From assembly GCA_963826035.1 (NCBI GenBank), contig CAWGVZ010000015.1:992001-1056000 (forward strand): a DNA stretch of 64,000 bases, read 5' to 3'. The translations under genes were made by a program, and so were the position numbers. Below are positions 32,967-42,442 of the stretch, piece after piece (positions within the stretch are counted from its first letter, which is position 1; the number at the start of each line of letters is the position of its first letter). The notes beneath the pieces were generated by a model. That model saw only the letters and a program-made list of their open reading frames with translations. It was not told the DNA's origin and did not search any database. The stretch is from Actinophytocola sp963826035 (lineage in GTDB: Bacteria; Actinomycetota; Actinomycetes; Mycobacteriales; Pseudonocardiaceae).

Positions 32967-34715
32967 GTGGAGCAGGTTGGGTTGCGTTTCGCGTTCTATG
33001 GGCGGATGTCGACGAGTGAGTTTCAGGATGCGGTGACGTCGCGGGCGTGGCAGCGGTCGGTGTCGGAGGAGTTGGTTGAGGGTTTCGGTGCCATCGTGGT
33101 GGAGTTCTTCGATGAGGGGTGTTCGCGTCGGTGGTCGTGGTCGGATCGTCCGGCTGCGTCGGCGTTGTTGGCGGCCGCTGAGAGTCCGGGTCGTGGATTT
33201 GATGCGGTGGTGGTAGGGGAGTACGAGCGCGCGTTCTACGGTGACCGGTTTGAACAGGTTGTTGCCCGGTTGAAGGCTGCAGGCGTGCAGGTGTGGTTGC
33301 CGGAGGCAGGGGGGCCGGTGGAGTTGGACAGCCCGGTGCATCAGGCGTTGATGGTGTTGTTGGGTGCGCAGGCGCAGCGTGAGGTGGTGCGTGCTCGGCA
33401 TCGAGTGTTGGCTGCGATGCGGGTTCAGGCGCGGGTGCAGGGCCGGTTTCTGGGTGGTCGTCCGCCGTATGGGTACCGTCTCGCTGATGCTGGCCCGCAT
33501 CCGAACGCCATCCACGCGCGGTGGGGCCGGCGGTTGCACATGTTGGAGCCTGACCCAGTTACGGCGCCGTGGGTGGAGTGGATCTTCACCGAGCGTGCGG
33601 GTGGTCGGACTGTGGCGTCGCTGGTGCGAGAGCTGAATGACCGTGGCGTGCCGTGTCCGTCGAGCGTGGATCCAAGTCGGAACGGCCATCGTTCGGGGGA
33701 ACGGTGGATCGTGCGCACGGTGGCCATGATCTTGGAGAACCTGCGGTACACGGGCCGGCAGGTGTGGAACCGGCAGAGCACCCAGGGACACGGATCCGGA
33801 GGCCGCGTTAGCGGTCGTGGTTCCGGTGCGGTGCGGTGGAACCCAGCAGAGGAATGGGAGGTCTCCGAACACTTGACGCATCGCCCGTTGGTCGACGATG
33901 CCACGTTCTTGGCGGTGCAGGGGACGCGTACGGGCAGGACCACCAAGGACGGCGAGACCCGGCAGTATGCGTTGGCAGGGTTGGTGGGGTGTGGCGTGCG
34001 CGGCCGGCGGATGGACGCGCACTGGGTGCACGGCCGAGCCGGGTACCGCTGCCGTCACGGGTACAACAGCGCAGCACCTCGCCCGGCGGACGCGCCACGC
34101 AACGTGTACGTGCGCGAAGACCGCCTCCTCGAGGTCCTGCCCGGCTTGCTCGGTGGCAGCGAGGACATCGGGGCTGGCCCGTTCCCGAGTGGACCCGCGC
34201 CGGATCCGGTAGAGGTCCTCCGTCATCGACGGCTACAGATCGCGTGCACACATCAGGGGCAGGAACTCCGGCAAGAAGCTCCAAGGGGGATCACTTCTGT
34301 GTCAAGTCCTCAAGGCCAGACGGCGTTGGCTGTCGACGATCCGGGTCAGCGTGTTCCAGGCCTGCGCCTCGGTGATCGTCACCCCGGCCGGCAGCACGCC
34401 GCCGGGGAACAGCGACAGGTCGACGAACTGTTCGGGTGTGCCTGGTGGCGCGGACGGGTTCGCCGACGCCGGGCCGAGACCGCTGCTGGTGCAGACGGCG
34501 ACCATGGCGCCGACCGCGACACCGTTCGCGATCGACGGGTTGTTGCCGGTGGGCATGGCGAAGCGGACCTCGGTGGGCCGCGGCCCCTTGCCGTGGCGGG
34601 ACGGCGTGGCCGCCGCCGTACCTGCGCCGACGCCGAGTGCCGCCGCGGCACCACCCGCGACGACACCGAGCCTGCGACGGGAGAACCGGTTCATGTGTCT
34701 ACCTTTCGGCGATGA
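32967..34715 (+). CDS. Large serine recombinase (site-specific integrase type), C-terminus lost
   Basis: The resolvase domain starts RFAFYGRMSTSEFQD with the catalytic Ser. It continues VVVGEYERAFYGDRFEQV and then the recombinase domain FLGGRPPYGYRLADAGPHPN, ILENLRYTGRQVWNRQ. A weak zinc-ribbon, LAGLVGCGVRGRRMDAHWVH, follows. After about 34300 the frame merely runs antisense through ridA to 34715, so the native coiled-coil end is missing or short. An upstream ATG at 32890 opens a 48-codon ORF in another frame that may be the displaced N-terminus. The recombinase abuts a truncated ridA, so it may have integrated there. Confidence 0.75.
   Translation: MEQVGLRFAFYGRMSTSEFQDAVTSRAWQRSVSEELVEGFGAIVVEFFDEGCSRRWSWSDRPAASALLAAAESPGRGFDAVVVGEYERAFYGDRFEQVVARLKAAGVQVWLPEAGGPVELDSPVHQALMVLLGAQAQREVVRARHRVLAAMRVQARVQGRFLGGRPPYGYRLADAGPHPNAIHARWGRRLHMLEPDPVTAPWVEWIFTERAGGRTVASLVRELNDRGVPCPSSVDPSRNGHRSGERWIVRTVAMILENLRYTGRQVWNRQSTQGHGSGGRVSGRGSGAVRWNPAEEWEVSEHLTHRPLVDDATFLAVQGTRTGRTTKDGETRQYALAGLVGCGVRGRRMDAHWVHGRAGYRCRHGYNSAAPRPADAPRNVYVREDRLLEVLPGLLGGSEDIGAGPFPSGPAPDPVEVLRHRRLQIACTHQGQELRQEAPRGITSVSSPQGQTALAVDDPGQRVPGLRLGDRHPGRQHAAGEQRQVDELFGCAWWRGRVRRRRAETAAGADGDHGADRDTVRDRRVVAGGHGEADLGGPRPLAVAGRRGRRRTCADAECRRGTTRDDTEPATGEPVHVSTFRR
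34302..34694 (-). CDS. Tat-exported RidA-family protein, 3'-truncated
   Basis: The protein has 130 residues with a Tat signal (SRRRLGVVAGGAAAALG). The RidA-like start VRFAMPTGNNPSIANGVAVG then leads to QFVDLSLFPGGVLPAGVTIT and AWNTLTRIVDSQ. The usual second half of the RidA fold, with the Arg that holds imines, is absent. The break coincides with the end of the serine recombinase on the other strand. It pairs with the flavin amine oxidase 5 bases upstream; RidA proteins deaminate the imines that such oxidases release. Confidence 0.7.
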   Translation of the reverse strand: MNRFSRRRLGVVAGGAAAALGVGAGTAAATPSRHGKGPRPTEVRFAMPTGNNPSIANGVAVGAMVAVCTSSGLGPASANPSAPPGTPEQFVDLSLFPGGVLPAGVTITEAQAWNTLTRIVDSQRRLALRT

Positions 34716-36294
34716 CGCGCTGGTGGAGGGAGGTGACGACGTGGCGGGCCGAGTCGATGGCGCCCGCCTGCCAGGCGATGAAGTAGCTGAGCCAGTCGCC
34801 GGCGAAGTAGACGTGCCCGGCGGGCTGGTTGAGAAGCGCGTACTCGCCGCTCGTGCGCGACGGCCAGCCGACCCAGGCGCCCTCGATGTGGGGCACCCGG
34901 GTCCACGCGACCGAGAACGCGCCGGCGAGGTGGGTGCGGTACTTCTCGCCGTGGATCTTCACGCCCTGCGCGACGGCGCGTTCGGTCCGGGCCGCGGGGG
35001 AGAGCGCCGCGTAGGTGTTGGCGGCCGAGCCGGTGTTGTAGTAGCCGATGACGACACCGCGGTCGCCGTGGAAGCCGGCCGACGGGTACCAGATGTGCTG
35101 GAGGTCCATGTCTGTCTCGGTGATGCCGCCGTAGATGCGGTCCTCCTGCTCCCACCAGCGGCGGCGGTACTCGAGGCCGATCTTGCCGCTCGAGGTGATG
35201 GTCGGGAACCTGAGCGCGGCGGCGACCTTGGGGTCGAGATTCGTCGGCACCCTGGCCATGACGTGCGGCGGCAGGGCCGCGACGCAGAAGTCGGCCTTGA
35301 CGAGTCGTTCCCTACCCTGCCTGTCCTTGTAGGCCACCTCGACGCCGTCCGCCGTGTCGGTGAGCCTGGTGACCGCCGTGTTCAGCTTCACGCGATGGCT
35401 GCCGATCGCGCGGTAGAGAGCCATCGGGACGGCGTCCATGCCGCCGAACGGCTGCATCATGGTCATCGCCTGGTCGTAGCCGAACTCGAAGGAGAAGTAG
35501 CGGCCGATCTGGCTCGCCAGGACGTCCTCCAGGGCGGGCGGCGGGCCGAGAACCACACCGGGCTGGTCGGCCGCGCCCGGTTCGACCGAGTAGCCCCGCC
35601 TGCTGGTGCCGGTATAGGCGAAACCCTGTGTCCGGTTGCCGATCGCGCCGAAGCTCGACAGGAACGTGAGTAATCGGTCTTTGTCCTCAGTGGACAGACG
35701 CTGGTCCAGTGCGCCCTGGTCGAGCGCCTTGGCGAGCAGTTCGGACACGTAGCCGTACATGTCCGCCTTCGCCGTGCGGTACTGCTGCGGGGCGACGCCG
35801 GACTGCTCGTTGTAGATGAGGGCGTTGGCGTTCTGGTTGATGAACGTCTCGACCGGGATGCCGAGCTCGCGGCAGTAGTCGAGCGTGATGTGGGACTGCG
35901 GGAGCCGGGCCGGGCCCGCGTTCATGTACTGACCGCGGGAGAACCGCGCGGTCTGGGTGTGCCCGTCGAGGTCGGTCATCGTGGTGCCGCCCCGGACCGT
36001 CCAGTTGCGACCGCCGACGCGATCCTTCGCCTCGAGGATCGTGCAGTCGTAGCCGGCCTTGCCGAGTTCGTAGGCGGTCGTGAGGCCGGCGACGCCGGCG
36101 CCGAGGATCACGACCTTCTTGCCGCGCTTGCGTTCGGCGAGGTCGGCGGACGCTGGTGGTTCGTAGGCCGGTGCGGCGAGGGCTTCCGGGGAGGCGGCGA
36201 GTCCGAGGGCCCGCATGGACTCGAACATCACTCCCGCGCCGCCGGTCACCCCGATGGACCGGAGCAGGGTCCGGCGCGTCACGATGGGTGTCAT
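34699..36294 (-). CDS. Tat-exported flavin monoamine/amino-acid oxidase
   Basis: The protein has 531 residues. The Tat signal is TRRTLLRSIGVTGG. The FAD fingerprint is VVILGAGVAGLTTAYELGKA, followed by LEAKDRVGGRNWT, and the C-terminal FAD motif is GHVYFAGDWLSYFIAWQAGA. The family oxidises L-amino acids or amines to imines with release of peroxide; RidA would then hydrolyse the imine. It lies 5 bases upstream of the ridA-like gene, which implies one transcript. Confidence 0.87.
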   Translation of the reverse strand: MTPIVTRRTLLRSIGVTGGAGVMFESMRALGLAASPEALAAPAYEPPASADLAERKRGKKVVILGAGVAGLTTAYELGKAGYDCTILEAKDRVGGRNWTVRGGTTMTDLDGHTQTARFSRGQYMNAGPARLPQSHITLDYCRELGIPVETFINQNANALIYNEQSGVAPQQYRTAKADMYGYVSELLAKALDQGALDQRLSTEDKDRLLTFLSSFGAIGNRTQGFAYTGTSRRGYSVEPGAADQPGVVLGPPPALEDVLASQIGRYFSFEFGYDQAMTMMQPFGGMDAVPMALYRAIGSHRVKLNTAVTRLTDTADGVEVAYKDRQGRERLVKADFCVAALPPHVMARVPTNLDPKVAAALRFPTITSSGKIGLEYRRRWWEQEDRIYGGITETDMDLQHIWYPSAGFHGDRGVVIGYYNTGSAANTYAALSPAARTERAVAQGVKIHGEKYRTHLAGAFSVAWTRVPHIEGAWVGWPSRTSGEYALLNQPAGHVYFAGDWLSYFIAWQAGAIDSARHVVTSLHQRVIAER

Positions 36295-36538
36295 GAGGAC
36301 TCCACTTCAGACGTGGTGGCGAAGTAGAGCCTCGTTGACGTTTCAACCGATTCCTGTGACGGTTCGATGTCCTACTCGTTGGTACGCGCGCCAACCCTGT
36401 TGCGCCACCGAAACCCACGGGCGCCGCACATCGCGTAGAAGCGCGTCCACGAGAACGTCGTCGTCATACGACCACTCCGTCCACTGTGGATCGTGGGCCA
36501 GCTGGCGTGGTCGACCAAGCAGTCGGCCAGTGCGGGTT

Positions 36539-36919
36539 TCATCGGAGATCGGCGGTGGTTGTCAGTCGGATCTGCGCGTCGACCCAGGTGTCGACTGCCG
36601 CCGTCGGGTCGGTTAGCGCGGCGGCGAAGCGGGTCAGCACGACCGCGGTGGTCGGCAGGCCGGCGCCACGGAGGGCGTCGGCGGCCGCGTCGACCCTCGG
36701 TCCGAACCTGGCAGGTAGGTGTCGTAGCCCGCGGTGTGCGGCCTCGACGCACACGTCGAATGCCTGGTTGAGGGCGGCTGTCACGACGTCGACCGGCGCG
36801 GACATGACGGAGGTCAGTGCCGCACTGCCGTCGCCGGGCGCAAGGTCCGGCACTACGACCCTGTTGCCGACGACCAGCGACGTCGGATCGATGATCAGTG
36901 TTCCCCGGGTGCGCGACAC
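36539..36919 (-). CDS. Hypothetical protein
   Basis: The protein has 126 residues, helical in character (FDVCVEAAHRGLRHLPARF, AADALRGAGLPTTAVVLTRF, WVDAQIRLTT). I do not recognise the family. A further protein-like stretch in another frame just upstream (36930-37050, NDRIDELLLEHG) suggests that a longer gene may have been split by an indel. No clear Shine-Dalgarno is seen. Confidence 0.45.
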   Translation of the reverse strand: MSRTRGTLIIDPTSLVVGNRVVVPDLAPGDGSAALTSVMSAPVDVVTAALNQAFDVCVEAAHRGLRHLPARFGPRVDAAADALRGAGLPTTAVVLTRFAAALTDPTAAVDTWVDAQIRLTTTADLR

Positions 36920-37148
36920 GGGCTCCGGCGACGAACCTCGGCCCGGCGTGCAATGCCGCGTCCGTGCTCCAGCAGCAACTCGTCGATCCGGTCGTTCAGG
37001 TCGGCCGGAGTTGCCGGATCAGCTGCGGGAGGGGTGTCAAACAGCGAGGACCGTGGCGCGGTTTCGACCTCGGACTGGGGTCGCGATCCACTCCCAAAGT
37101 GCTTGGGTGGAATGAGCGCGCTTGGGTCGTGTGGCGCAAACCAGCGGG

Positions 37149-38924
37149 TCAGCGCGGCAGGCGCACGGCCGCGGCCGTCGCGAGGTCCTTTGCCGTGGCG
37201 CAATAGTCTTCGTCGCCGCTGTCACCACCCACCGTCAGGTCCACCGTGCCCTGCTGGGTTCCGCCGGCTTGGTGGAGTATGCGGACTGTGCAACTGGTGT
37301 CCGTGTCCGCGTCGACGAACGCGACATGGTCGCCCAACTGAGTCTTCTCTGTCTGGAGCGACTCCGCCGTTGCGTGCTGGTCGTAGCGGATGCGGACCTT
37401 GACCTCGTCGACCGGGCTGTACCACTCGCACGCCCAACGACCGAATCCGGGCTCCGGGTCCGTGTCGACCGCGGACAGTACGGCCAACGCGCGGTTGTCG
37501 AGGAGTTCACAGGCGTTGACGTGGGCCAGGGAGTCCGGGGGGAACGGTGTGTCCCGCCGGGGAACCGGACCGCGGCGAAGCGCCTCCAGCACGGTGTCCA
37601 CCGCGACATCGGCTATGTCGCACAGCAGATCCCCCGAGTTCCTCGAGAGTGCTCCTTGCGTCGCCGTGACCCGAACCCCGTACATGTCATCGACCACCAC
37701 CGTGCTGTCGCACGAGTCCGTGTCCGAGGCTTTGTTGACGACGTCGAACGGTTCGCCGCGCATCGAGTGGGACATCTGGGTGACGAGCTGGATCTCGACG
37801 TCCACGGGTTCCGCGGCCCGAACGCCGACCAGAACGTCGCAACGGTTGAAGTTGCCGACATTGGTGTCCAACGCGGCGGTACCGAACTGATCCTCCAACG
37901 CCTTGCTGTCCAGCAACGCGCACGGATCGGCGGTCCGCTCGTCGCCGATGAGATCCGACGCCGATGTCTCGGGCGGCGCGTCCGACGAGGTCGGCGGGAG
38001 TGCGACAACCGTCAACACCACCGCGGTCAACACCGCGGTGGCGCCCAGCTGATACACCGGACGGCGCCAGATGGGTCGGCTCGGTCGGCTCGGTACCGCG
38101 GCCCGGATCGGCGATACGGGCGTCGCGGCATCGACATCGCCGCCGAGCCACTGCCGCACCTGGTCCGCGGTGGGGCGCCGTTCCGAACGCGGCTCCAGCA
38201 TCTCCGTGAGCGGTGCGGCGAGCGGACCCGCGTTTCGCATCGGGTGCCGCTCACCCCGGCGTACCCGGTCGAGCACCTCCTCCGGTTCGCCGGTGCCGAA
38301 CGGTGGCGTGCCCTCCACTGCGGCGAACAGCGTCGCGCCCAGCGAGAACACGTCCGAGGCCGCTGTCGCTCCCCGACCGTCGGCGACCTCTGGCGCTGCG
38401 TAACCAGCGGTGCCACTGAACGTCCCGTCGTGGGTCAGCGTCACCTCCCGCCACAGCGAGATGCCGAAGTCCGTGAGCTTCGCGAAGTCGCCCTCGTCGA
38501 CCAGGATGTTGCTGGGCTTCACGTCCCGATGCACGATGCTCCGGGCGTGCACGGCGACCAGCGCGGCCGCGATCTGTGCGCCGATCCGCGCGACCCGATC
38601 CGGTGGCAGCTGGCCATTGTTCGCCAGCACCGCCTCCAGGCTCGCCGCCGGCGCATACTCCATCACGAGCCAGCACTCGTGGTCGTCCACCACGTCGAAC
38701 ACTGAGACGGCGTTTGGGTGGTGCACCTGTGCTGCGGTCTCTGCCTCCCGGCGGAAGCGGAGCCGGTCGCCCTGGCTGGCTATCAGGTGCGGTTTCTTGA
38801 GTGCCACCAGCCGTTTAAGCTTCTGGTCGAAGGCGGTCCAAACGATTCCACCGGATCCCCAACCGCACGCGTCCTCTAGCCGGTAACGTCCGGCAATCAT
38901 GTCCCCAGTGCGCACTCTGCGCAT
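37149..38924 (-). CDS. Membrane-anchored Ser/Thr protein kinase
   Basis: The protein has 591 residues. The kinase domain covers residues 1-270, with G-loop GWGSGGIVWTAFD, Lys in VALKKP, catalytic loop HRDVKPSNILV and LTDFGIS. A juxtamembrane linker is followed by one helix near 295 (LGATAVLTAVVLTVVAL) and a ~280-residue extracellular part. The latter has two repeats that each start with a PCALLD/ACELLD-like motif and hold Cys pairs, reminiscent of DUF3558-type lipoprotein domains. It is therefore probably a sensor of an extracellular ligand. It is a single gene with no partner nearby. Confidence 0.9.
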   Translation of the reverse strand: MRRVRTGDMIAGRYRLEDACGWGSGGIVWTAFDQKLKRLVALKKPHLIASQGDRLRFRREAETAAQVHHPNAVSVFDVVDDHECWLVMEYAPAASLEAVLANNGQLPPDRVARIGAQIAAALVAVHARSIVHRDVKPSNILVDEGDFAKLTDFGISLWREVTLTHDGTFSGTAGYAAPEVADGRGATAASDVFSLGATLFAAVEGTPPFGTGEPEEVLDRVRRGERHPMRNAGPLAAPLTEMLEPRSERRPTADQVRQWLGGDVDAATPVSPIRAAVPSRPSRPIWRRPVYQLGATAVLTAVVLTVVALPPTSSDAPPETSASDLIGDERTADPCALLDSKALEDQFGTAALDTNVGNFNRCDVLVGVRAAEPVDVEIQLVTQMSHSMRGEPFDVVNKASDTDSCDSTVVVDDMYGVRVTATQGALSRNSGDLLCDIADVAVDTVLEALRRGPVPRRDTPFPPDSLAHVNACELLDNRALAVLSAVDTDPEPGFGRWACEWYSPVDEVKVRIRYDQHATAESLQTEKTQLGDHVAFVDADTDTSCTVRILHQAGGTQQGTVDLTVGGDSGDEDYCATAKDLATAAAVRLPR

Positions 38925-39405
38925 TCTACTGTCCCCGGACAGTTACATGTCGAGAAAGTCGGTGAAGCTGGCGCGCGCACGGAGTCGCGAACATCGCCGC
39001 GACGCTCCGTTTCACCGCTGTCCTGCAGGCTCGGGCCTGCTCACCTCCACCGCCATCCTGATCGCCAGATCGTCGCGGTGCCGATCCGGCAGCACCGCGA
39101 CATCAACACCATGGTGCCGCTGCTAAAGCTGGTCCACGACGTCGGCTCGCCGGCTTCGGACCGGCTCAGCCTCGACGTGTTCTGGTATCACCAGGGCCGC
39201 CTGCATCCATTCCACGCCGATGGGAACAACGGAGAACTGGATCGGACTTCCCCCCGGATGAGTTCTTCCAACTCGTAGAGCATCTGCGGCGCACATAGCG
39301 GAGCGTCTTCCGTCCCAGGTTCTGCGGTGATGCCTCGGCCCTGGACGGTGGCCGGCGCGCCGGCCACCGGTCGTGCTCGAGCGGTGCGACCAGGGAGTGG
39401 TCAGG
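38925..39405. other. Intergenic stretch with a degraded ORF
   Basis: A plus-strand frame at 39078-39278 reads INTMVPLLKLVHDVGSPASD and DVFWYHQGRLHPFHADGN. After an extra C in the run of six C near 39252 it appears to end EFFQLVEHLRRT. No start or relative is recognised. The rest shows nothing clear. Confidence 0.35.
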
Positions 39406-40893
39406 TCAGCGGCTCCATTGCTGGCTGGTGGCGCCCCGGCAGTCGGACTGCTGGAGCCGGGTGCCGTTCGTGGTCGAGGAGCCGATCACGTCCAGGCACC
39501 TGCCGGAGTGGCGGGCGACGATCTCCAGGTAGCCGCCGCCGGTGTCGCGCAGTTGCCACTGCTGGTTGATGCCGCCGTGGCATGACCAGAGAATGGCTCT
39601 GGCGTTGTTGGCGGTCGAGGCGCCGTCGATGTCGAGGCACTTGCCGGAGTGCCGGGAGACGAGCTGAACGCGGCCGTCGGCGGCGGCGCGCGCCTCCCAC
39701 TGCTGGTTGGTGCCGTCGTGGCAGTCCCACTGGATGATCTCGGCGCCGTCGGCGCTCGAGGCACTCACCACGTCGACGCACTTTCCGGAGTTCCGGTTCG
39801 TGATGGTGCTGACCTGTCCACCAGGGCCTCCCTCGTCACCCCATGCGTGCCGGAGCCGGTCGGCGCCGCTGGTGTTGCGGGTGCTCAGGGAGAGGTTGGT
39901 GCCGCTGCCGTTGAGCGCGAACATGGAGTACCAGTCATAGTCCTGCCCGGCGGTGACCTTGCCGCCGAGCGCCGGCCAGTAGGTCCCGCCCATGTCGTTT
40001 TCGCGCATGACGTCGGTGATGGCGCGGATGTACCGGACGAAGTTGTCGGAACTGTTCGGGTTCCCGTAGTCGAGACCGGTGTCCATCGGCGCACCGAACT
40101 CGGTCACGACCGCGCGGGAGGCGCAGTTGCCCAGATTGGTCGCGGCGATGTTGCGCCAGCCGGCGTAGTCGTGCTGCCCGTAGAAGAACGCGTAGAAGTG
40201 GAACGACAGCAGCGTGCCGGTGAAACGGCCGTCGTCGCACACGGGCCGGAGATCCTGGCTGAAGCCCGTGCCGCCGACGAGAATCCGCCCCTTCGGCACC
40301 GACGGGCGGGCACTGATCCAGTTGGCGGCGACGTTCAGCCATTCGCTCGCGCTGTAGCCGTGCGGTTCGTTCATCGGCTCGAAGTGGACCAGGTCGTTGG
40401 CGCCGTACTGGGCGACCACGGTGTTCCACATCGAGTTGAACGCGGCCATGTTGGTGATCCGGCCACCCGAGGCTGCCCCGTCCTCCCAGTAGGCGAGGAT
40501 GACCTTGAACCCGCGGTCGGTCGCGGCGTCGATGGTGCCGCGGTAGGAGTTCCACCAGGACGAGCCGACGGTGTGGGTGTTGACGGGCAGCCGGACGGTG
40601 TTGACGCCGAGCTGGCTCGTCATGCTGGCGTAGACGGCGTCGGCCTTGGCGCGGACGGTCGTGTAGCTGTCGGATGCGTTCAACCCGTCCAGGACGAGGG
40701 TGCCGGTCGTGAAGTTGTCGCCTTTCACAGCCCAGTTCATACCCCGGAACTGGCTCGTGTCAGCGCTGGCGGGTGACGTGCTGACGACCACGCCAACCAA
40801 CGTCAGGGCCACTGTGGTCAGTACGCACAACACGCGGCGGAGCGACACCGCGAACCTGTATCTGTTGGTGAACATGACACCGACCGTTCTCAT
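39406..40893 (-). CDS. Secreted GH5-like cellulase with C-terminal ricin-type (CBM13) domain
   Basis: The protein has 495 residues. The signal peptide ends near SPASADT. The GH5 fold shows LGVNTVRLPVNTH, the acid/base in LVHFEPMNEPHG and the nucleophile in AVVTEFGAPM. From ~360 a ricin-type beta-trefoil follows, with three QW repeats (NQQWEARAAADGR, NQQWQLRDTGG, SQQWSR) and Cys pairs, for binding to xylan or galactose-type sugars. It is secreted and cuts beta-1,4-glucan or mannan. ATG 40893 is open and ATG 40875 is an alternative; neither has a strong Shine-Dalgarno. It is in the cellulolytic block. Confidence 0.85.
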   Translation of the reverse strand: MRTVGVMFTNRYRFAVSLRRVLCVLTTVALTLVGVVVSTSPASADTSQFRGMNWAVKGDNFTTGTLVLDGLNASDSYTTVRAKADAVYASMTSQLGVNTVRLPVNTHTVGSSWWNSYRGTIDAATDRGFKVILAYWEDGAASGGRITNMAAFNSMWNTVVAQYGANDLVHFEPMNEPHGYSASEWLNVAANWISARPSVPKGRILVGGTGFSQDLRPVCDDGRFTGTLLSFHFYAFFYGQHDYAGWRNIAATNLGNCASRAVVTEFGAPMDTGLDYGNPNSSDNFVRYIRAITDVMRENDMGGTYWPALGGKVTAGQDYDWYSMFALNGSGTNLSLSTRNTSGADRLRHAWGDEGGPGGQVSTITNRNSGKCVDVVSASSADGAEIIQWDCHDGTNQQWEARAAADGRVQLVSRHSGKCLDIDGASTANNARAILWSCHGGINQQWQLRDTGGGYLEIVARHSGRCLDVIGSSTTNGTRLQQSDCRGATSQQWSR

Positions 40894-40979
40894 GAGACAG
40901 CGATGAAGACCCTTCGATGACGTTGCTGGTGGGTGAGGACGGCCGCGCAGCGGTGGCGGCTGTCCTCACCCCGGCCCGG

Positions 40980-42305
40980 TCAGGCCTTGGCCCAGGGTTG
41001 GTTGGCGGAGTTGTTGCAAGTCGTCACGTTCACGGCCGCGTTGTTCGCGGTTCCGGTGACAGTGAGGCAGAGTCCTGTTTGGACGCTGGTGATGGTGCCG
41101 TTGGTGTTGACGTTCCACTGTTGGTTGGTGCCGCCGTGGCAGTCCCAGATCTGCACCCGGGTGCCGGATGTGGCGTTGTTGGGTGCGTCCAGGCATTTGC
41201 CCAGCACCTGCAGGGCCTGCCCGCTCTGCGCGAACTGCTGGTTGGCGTTGGTGTGGCAGTCCCAGATGATCAGCTGGGTGCCGTTCGCCGAGTTCGCGCC
41301 GGTGACGTCCATGCAGCGGCCGGAGGACTCGCCGCGCAACCGGAACGTGGTCGGGGTCGGTGGCGTGTCTCCGGTGAAGAACATCCACACTTCGCCGGAC
41401 GTCCAGGTCCGCCAGCCCTCGCCACCCCCGTCGATGGGACCCGGGCCATGACCTCCGTCGAAAGCGGCCCAGACGACCGGATAGCCGGCACGGCACCCTG
41501 AATAGGTGGTGGTGATGTGGGTGCGGCTGCCCGCCGCGGGCTCACGCGGGCTCTGGGCGGTGCAGCCGTTGTTCCTGACGAACGTGTCACGCAACGAACG
41601 TCCCGCCGAGATGTTGAGCACCGAGTCGCTGATGCCGTGGATACCCATGTACGCGACGGGCTGCGTGCCGCCGCTGCACCCGCTCAGCTGCGCGCCGGAG
41701 TAGACCGCGACCGCACGGAACATGGTCGCCCGGCTGCAGGCGAGTGCATAGCTCATGCCGCCGCCGTAGCTGAAGCCCAGTGCGAAGCGCTGTGTCGTGT
41801 CGACGCACAGGTCGTTCTCGATCCGGCTGATCATGTCGTCGGTGAAGGTGACGTCCTGGCCGCCGGGGTTGGCCCAGCCGTTGCCGTTGCCCTGGGGCGC
41901 CACGAAGATCGCGCCGTTGTTGGAGAGCCGCCGCAGTCCGTAGTAGGACCAGTTGTAGCCGTCGGTTCCGCCCGAGTCGACGTCGTTCGCGGTGCCGCCC
42001 CGCCAGTGATACCCGAAGATCAGTCGGTACTGGGTGTTGTTGTTGTAGTTGTCGGGCAGCCTCAGGATGAAGGAGCGGTTCTGGCCGCTGCTCTGAATGG
42101 TGTGTGTACCGCTGGTCAGTGTCGGAGCCTTGCCACAGCCTGGGGACGCGGCAAGCGTGCCGGTGTCCGTGGGAGTGGGCGCAGGCCGGGCGTCGGCCAC
42201 ACCGACGCTGACGAGAACCAGCGCGGCGGCGGCGATCGGTGTCCACCACCGGCCGAAGTGGTGCAGTCGGCGTCGCCGTCGGGCGGAATGGATCTGCAGG
42301 GTCAT
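40980..42305 (-). CDS. Secreted CE1-like feruloyl/acetyl-xylan esterase with ricin-type domain
   Basis: The protein has 441 residues. An Arg-rich signal with an AAALVLVSVGVADA core leads to a PHB-depolymerase/feruloyl-esterase-type alpha/beta hydrolase. The nucleophile is in FALGFSYGGGMSYALAC, the Asp in IHGISDSVL and the His in FDGGHGPGP. The C-terminal beta-trefoil has NQQFAQSGQ, NQQWNVNTNG and NQPWAKA repeats. It removes ester side groups from xylan. A Shine-Dalgarno (aaggagaa) lies directly before ATG 42305. Confidence 0.85.
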   Translation of the reverse strand: MTLQIHSARRRRRLHHFGRWWTPIAAAALVLVSVGVADARPAPTPTDTGTLAASPGCGKAPTLTSGTHTIQSSGQNRSFILRLPDNYNNNTQYRLIFGYHWRGGTANDVDSGGTDGYNWSYYGLRRLSNNGAIFVAPQGNGNGWANPGGQDVTFTDDMISRIENDLCVDTTQRFALGFSYGGGMSYALACSRATMFRAVAVYSGAQLSGCSGGTQPVAYMGIHGISDSVLNISAGRSLRDTFVRNNGCTAQSPREPAAGSRTHITTTYSGCRAGYPVVWAAFDGGHGPGPIDGGGEGWRTWTSGEVWMFFTGDTPPTPTTFRLRGESSGRCMDVTGANSANGTQLIIWDCHTNANQQFAQSGQALQVLGKCLDAPNNATSGTRVQIWDCHGGTNQQWNVNTNGTITSVQTGLCLTVTGTANNAAVNVTTCNNSANQPWAKA

Positions 42306-42442
42306 GATTCTCCTTCGTCGTTGAAGGCAGCGGCGGATTGTTGTCCAGTCTTCAGGCAAATGAGTCAGATTTATCGCGCCGGAGCGGCTGGTCCGTACAG
42401 CCCATCTGGCCTCGAGGATCAGCTCTCTCCGGACATCTCAGG

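Noticed and set aside
34302..34715. Native C-terminus of the serine recombinase up to 34715
   Set aside because: This part is antisense to the Tat-RidA gene and has no recombinase features; it is a run-on.
39228..39260. GGGAAC at 39230 as a right-hand outlier of the ECF regulon
   Set aside because: Seventeen bases on it reads GACTTC; no CGAC at the required spacing and no gene follows.
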